Source of the DNA: Dehalococcoidales bacterium
GTDB lineage: Bacteria; Chloroflexota; Dehalococcoidia; Dehalococcoidales; ARS1013
Assembly (NCBI GenBank): GCA_030641585.1
Contig: DAOWHE010000105.1
Span: 1 to 7,034 of the forward strand
Length of the DNA: 7,034 nt
Direction of reading: 5' to 3'
Position 1 is the stretch's first letter; each line of letters begins with the position of its first letter. This document shows, in pieces, positions 5,221 through 7,034 of this stretch. The position numbers and the translations under genes are program-made. Under the pieces are notes generated by a model. That model ran no database searches. It was given only the letters and a program-made list of their open reading frames with translations, and was not told the DNA's origin.

Positions 5221-6570
5221 TTAAGAGGGTTTTAGAAGATATATGATAACATCACCCACGTTAGTTCCGGTATCCCCGGTTACTATAAGAGAGCTGCCAA
5301 TCCTTGCCAGTAACGTGTTGCTGTCATACCTATCAAGATAGGCTTTTATGTCTATCCCTCTGGCTTTAGCGCTATCCAGAGAGTGGTTGTCAACCATGGC
5401 GCCAGCGACATCAGGCAAGAAGTCCGAGCCATCTGTGCCCATGCTAGCCATAACCCACTTACCAGGATACTGCTTCATCGCCAGCATAGATACGGCGGCA
5501 TAGTGCTGATTTCTGCCGCCCTTCCCGGCATTGGCGGGTAGCTTCGGGGTTGTTTCACCACCGATAAGAATAGCGTCATAAGCGGCATATTTTGTGCTCA
5601 GTAACTCATTGGCTCTGGAGATGGCGACAGCGGTTGTCTCTCCCTTTTGCTCAGCAGTAACAATAAACGGCGTAAATCCTGCCTCCTCTGCCTTTTTAGC
5701 CATAGTCTCTAAAGCCAGTTTGTTATCGCCAATTATGTAATTATGACAGTTATCCAGGGTTTTGGGTGTTTCTTCTGCGTTGCCCTGGCAGCCCTTTCTC
5801 AAATAGTCGGTTACCCTTTCGGGTGCCGCCTCTAACAGGCTATATTTCCCCAGTACACTTAAGGCATCTGAAAATGTTGACGGGTCGGGGAAGGTCGGGC
5901 CGGAGGCAATAACAGACATGTTATTGCCAATTACATCAGATAAGAGCAGGGAAACAACGGTTGCTGGCGAGTAAAACCGACCTAACCGCCCCCCCTTTAT
6001 CTCAGATAGGTGTTTTCTCAGGGCGTTAATTTCATCTATTTCAGCTCCAGAGCTTAGCAGTAGCTCTGTAATTTTCTGCTTATCAGCTAAATCTATTTCT
6101 TCGACTGGATAGGGCATCAAAGCTGAACCACCGCCTGAGATTAGGCATAAAATTAAATCATTTTCATTTATAGAGTAGCGCTCTCTAAGAGCCAGCATCT
6201 CTTTAACGCCACTAATACCCCTCTGGTCCGGAATCGGGTGGCCGGCGGGTACTATTTTGATTTTGCTTGTCTTATAGTCATGGCTTTTACTGTTAATCAC
6301 GCCGGCTGATATATTCTCAGGGTGTATAATACTTTCCAGAGTTTCTGCCATAAGGCCAGACGCCTTACCACCGCCGATAACGAAGAGCCTGCCCCGAGAC
6401 AGGCTGTAGGTATCACCATTTACGGTGAGCATTCTCCCAGTCGCGTCGTATCTCAGTGCCGACTTCATAATATTTGGTGGCAGGACTCGGTTGATAGCCG
6501 ATTCAAGAATATCTAAAGCCTGCTTTCGAAGCCTGCTTGTAGAGAGTTCATCTCTATTCTTTATAATCAT
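5221..6570 (-). CDS. Glycerate 2-kinase, MOFRL family
   Basis: Phosphorylates D-glycerate with ATP to 2-phosphoglycerate, feeding serine, glyoxylate or sugar-acid breakdown into lower glycolysis; cytoplasmic. Members are often misnamed hydroxypyruvate reductase (TtuD); GckA is the characterised type. At 449 residues it is full length and intact. The N-terminal DUF4147 domain carries GGGKAS (66-71, with the likely catalytic K69), HPIPD (111-115), SGGGSAL (145-151), NALRKHLSEIKGGRL (182-196), SDVIGN (211-216) and SGPT (223-226). The C-terminal MOFRL domain carries GGETT (337-341), GGRNQ (351-355, R353), GTDGSD (378-383) and TGTNVGD (434-440). The ATG at 6568-6570 is the only plausible start, since no other ATG or GTG lies before the upstream in-frame stop, but its ribosome site is poor. 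It is transcribed away from the glutaredoxin-like gene, from a shared intergenic region. Confidence 0.95.
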   Translation of the reverse strand: MIIKNRDELSTSRLRKQALDILESAINRVLPPNIMKSALRYDATGRMLTVNGDTYSLSRGRLFVIGGGKASGLMAETLESIIHPENISAGVINSKSHDYKTSKIKIVPAGHPIPDQRGISGVKEMLALRERYSINENDLILCLISGGGSALMPYPVEEIDLADKQKITELLLSSGAEIDEINALRKHLSEIKGGRLGRFYSPATVVSLLLSDVIGNNMSVIASGPTFPDPSTFSDALSVLGKYSLLEAAPERVTDYLRKGCQGNAEETPKTLDNCHNYIIGDNKLALETMAKKAEEAGFTPFIVTAEQKGETTAVAISRANELLSTKYAAYDAILIGGETTPKLPANAGKGGRNQHYAAVSMLAMKQYPGKWVMASMGTDGSDFLPDVAGAMVDNHSLDSAKARGIDIKAYLDRYDSNTLLARIGSSLIVTGDTGTNVGDVIIYLLKPS

Positions 6571-6614
6571 AGTTGACCAGTCGCGCCTCGGAAATCCTAT
6601 GTTGGATGCTAGCA

Positions 6615-6644
6615 GTTATACAGCTAGAAATCAATGGCTGTTGA
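6615..6644 (-). promoter_or_regulatory. Candidate promoter for glycerate kinase
   Basis: On the minus strand TCAACA (complement of 6639-6644) and TATAAC (complement of 6615-6620) are separated by 18 bases. This would give a leader of roughly 40 bases before the ATG at 6570. The -35 box overlaps that of the divergent plus-strand promoter, so the two promoters may compete for RNA polymerase. Confidence 0.4.
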
Positions 6645-6669
6645 CATGTTTTGTATTCGGTAATAGTAT
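6641..6669 (+). promoter_or_regulatory. Promoter for the glutaredoxin-like gene
   Basis: A perfect TTGACA (6641-6646) is followed after 17 bases by TAGTAT (6664-6669), four of six matches to TATAAT. Transcription would start near 6676, about 10 bases before the GGAGGT ribosome site at 6686-6691. The spacing is ideal for a housekeeping sigma factor. Confidence 0.6.
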
Positions 6670-6698
6670 TTAGCCGGCGAGCAGAGGAGGTACTCATA

Positions 6699-6938
6699 AT
6701 GAGTGGCAAGAAGGTTGTCATCTATTCCACGCCTACCTGCCCCATTTGCAAGAGGGCTAAGGCGTATCTTACCGAGAAGGGTATCTCCTATCAGGATATC
6801 GATGTGGCTGCCAGTAGCGAGGCTGCCCGTGAGCTGATTAAAAAGTCGGGGCAGATGGGAGTACCGGGCATCATAGTTTATGACGAAATGTTAATAGGCT
6901 TTAACCAGGCCAAGTTAGATGAGTTGCTGGCCAAGTAG
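6699..6938 (+). CDS. Glutaredoxin-like (NrdH/YruB-type) thiol-disulfide protein
   Basis: A 79-residue thioredoxin-fold protein, predicted to reduce disulfides or donate electrons in the cytoplasm. The active site is CPIC (C14-x-x-C17) in YSTPTCPICKRAK after the first strand. QMGVPGIIV holds the cis-proline that follows TV or GV in this fold, and IGFNQAKLDELL is the C-terminal helix that usually reads GF.. .L. The small size, the charged first helix and the GF-x-x-x-x-L ending fit the YruB/NrdH-like glutaredoxins rather than GSH-dependent ones. The ATG at 6699 is chosen because GGAGGT (6686-6691) lies seven bases upstream; a longer frame from 6651 would run through the promoter and the ribosome site and is not real. 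Monocistronic as far as can be seen. The next gene converges on it, six bases after its stop. Confidence 0.92.
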   Translation: MSGKKVVIYSTPTCPICKRAKAYLTEKGISYQDIDVAASSEAARELIKKSGQMGVPGIIVYDEMLIGFNQAKLDELLAK

Positions 6939-6944
6939 GCTCGC

Positions 6945-7034
6945 TTAGGCTCTCCGCAAAATGAGAGAGCTTATCATTACTGCTATTACTATTCCCAACC
7001 CTATGGTGAAGACGACTTCGGGCACCTCAACTCC
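6945..7034 (-). CDS. C-terminal end of a membrane protein (5' end outside window)
   Basis: The minus strand is open from the window edge to a TAA at 6945-6947 and encodes the last 29 residues of a protein: GVEVPEVVF, then TIGLGIVIAVMISSLIL and RRA. This is one clear transmembrane helix followed by a short positively charged tail, which suggests that the tail faces the cytoplasm. The family cannot be told from so little. It is convergent with the glutaredoxin-like gene. A GCTCTC...GAGAGC inverted repeat (6949-6970) lies within its last codons and might serve as a weak transcription stop. Confidence 0.55.
   Translation of the reverse strand, partial: GVEVPEVVFTIGLGIVIAVMISSLILRRA

Overview
The window is a bacterial chromosomal segment of intermediate GC content. 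It has strong GGAGGT-type ribosome binding sites, ATGA-overlapping operon genes and small single-domain proteins. The DUF5679-like zinc-knuckle protein, the short orphan HicB-like protein and the style of the sensor kinase and PilT suggest an anaerobic sediment or subsurface Chloroflexota, possibly a Dehalococcoidia relative. That placement is inferred from family resemblance and was not tested. No marker gene in the window settles it.

Left part (2-3826, + strand): a signalling and motility operon. A PAS-containing histidine kinase, cut by the window edge, overlaps by ATGA a stand-alone receiver protein. That protein overlaps by ATGA a receiver-HD-GYP protein, predicted to degrade cyclic di-GMP. 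After 27 bases and a strong ribosome binding site comes pilT, the type IV pilus retraction ATPase. The simplest reading is a phosphorelay that controls a c-di-GMP phosphodiesterase and thereby surface or pilus behaviour. Just after pilT lies a 46-codon remnant of a receiver domain that has lost its acidic pair and everything after helix 2.

Middle part (3827-5220): small genes and debris. On the minus strand are a cold-shock-domain protein and, upstream of it, a 46-residue DUF5679-type protein with two CxxC pairs. On the plus strand are a 50-codon coding-like fragment, the last 24 bases of a tRNA gene without the rest of the tRNA, and a strong intrinsic terminator. This looks like the scar or end of an element that integrated into a tRNA gene, although no integrase is visible. 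An orphan HicB-like protein follows on the minus strand.

Right part (5221-7034): a complete MOFRL-family glycerate 2-kinase (minus) is divergent from a small glutaredoxin-like CxxC protein (plus). The 128 bases between them hold opposed promoter-like elements whose -35 boxes overlap. The window ends inside the C-terminal transmembrane segment of a convergent membrane protein.

I see no CRISPR array, complete insertion sequence, rRNA or intact tRNA. The least ordinary features are the PilT-linked HD-GYP relay, the decayed receiver domain beside it and the orphan tRNA 3' end.
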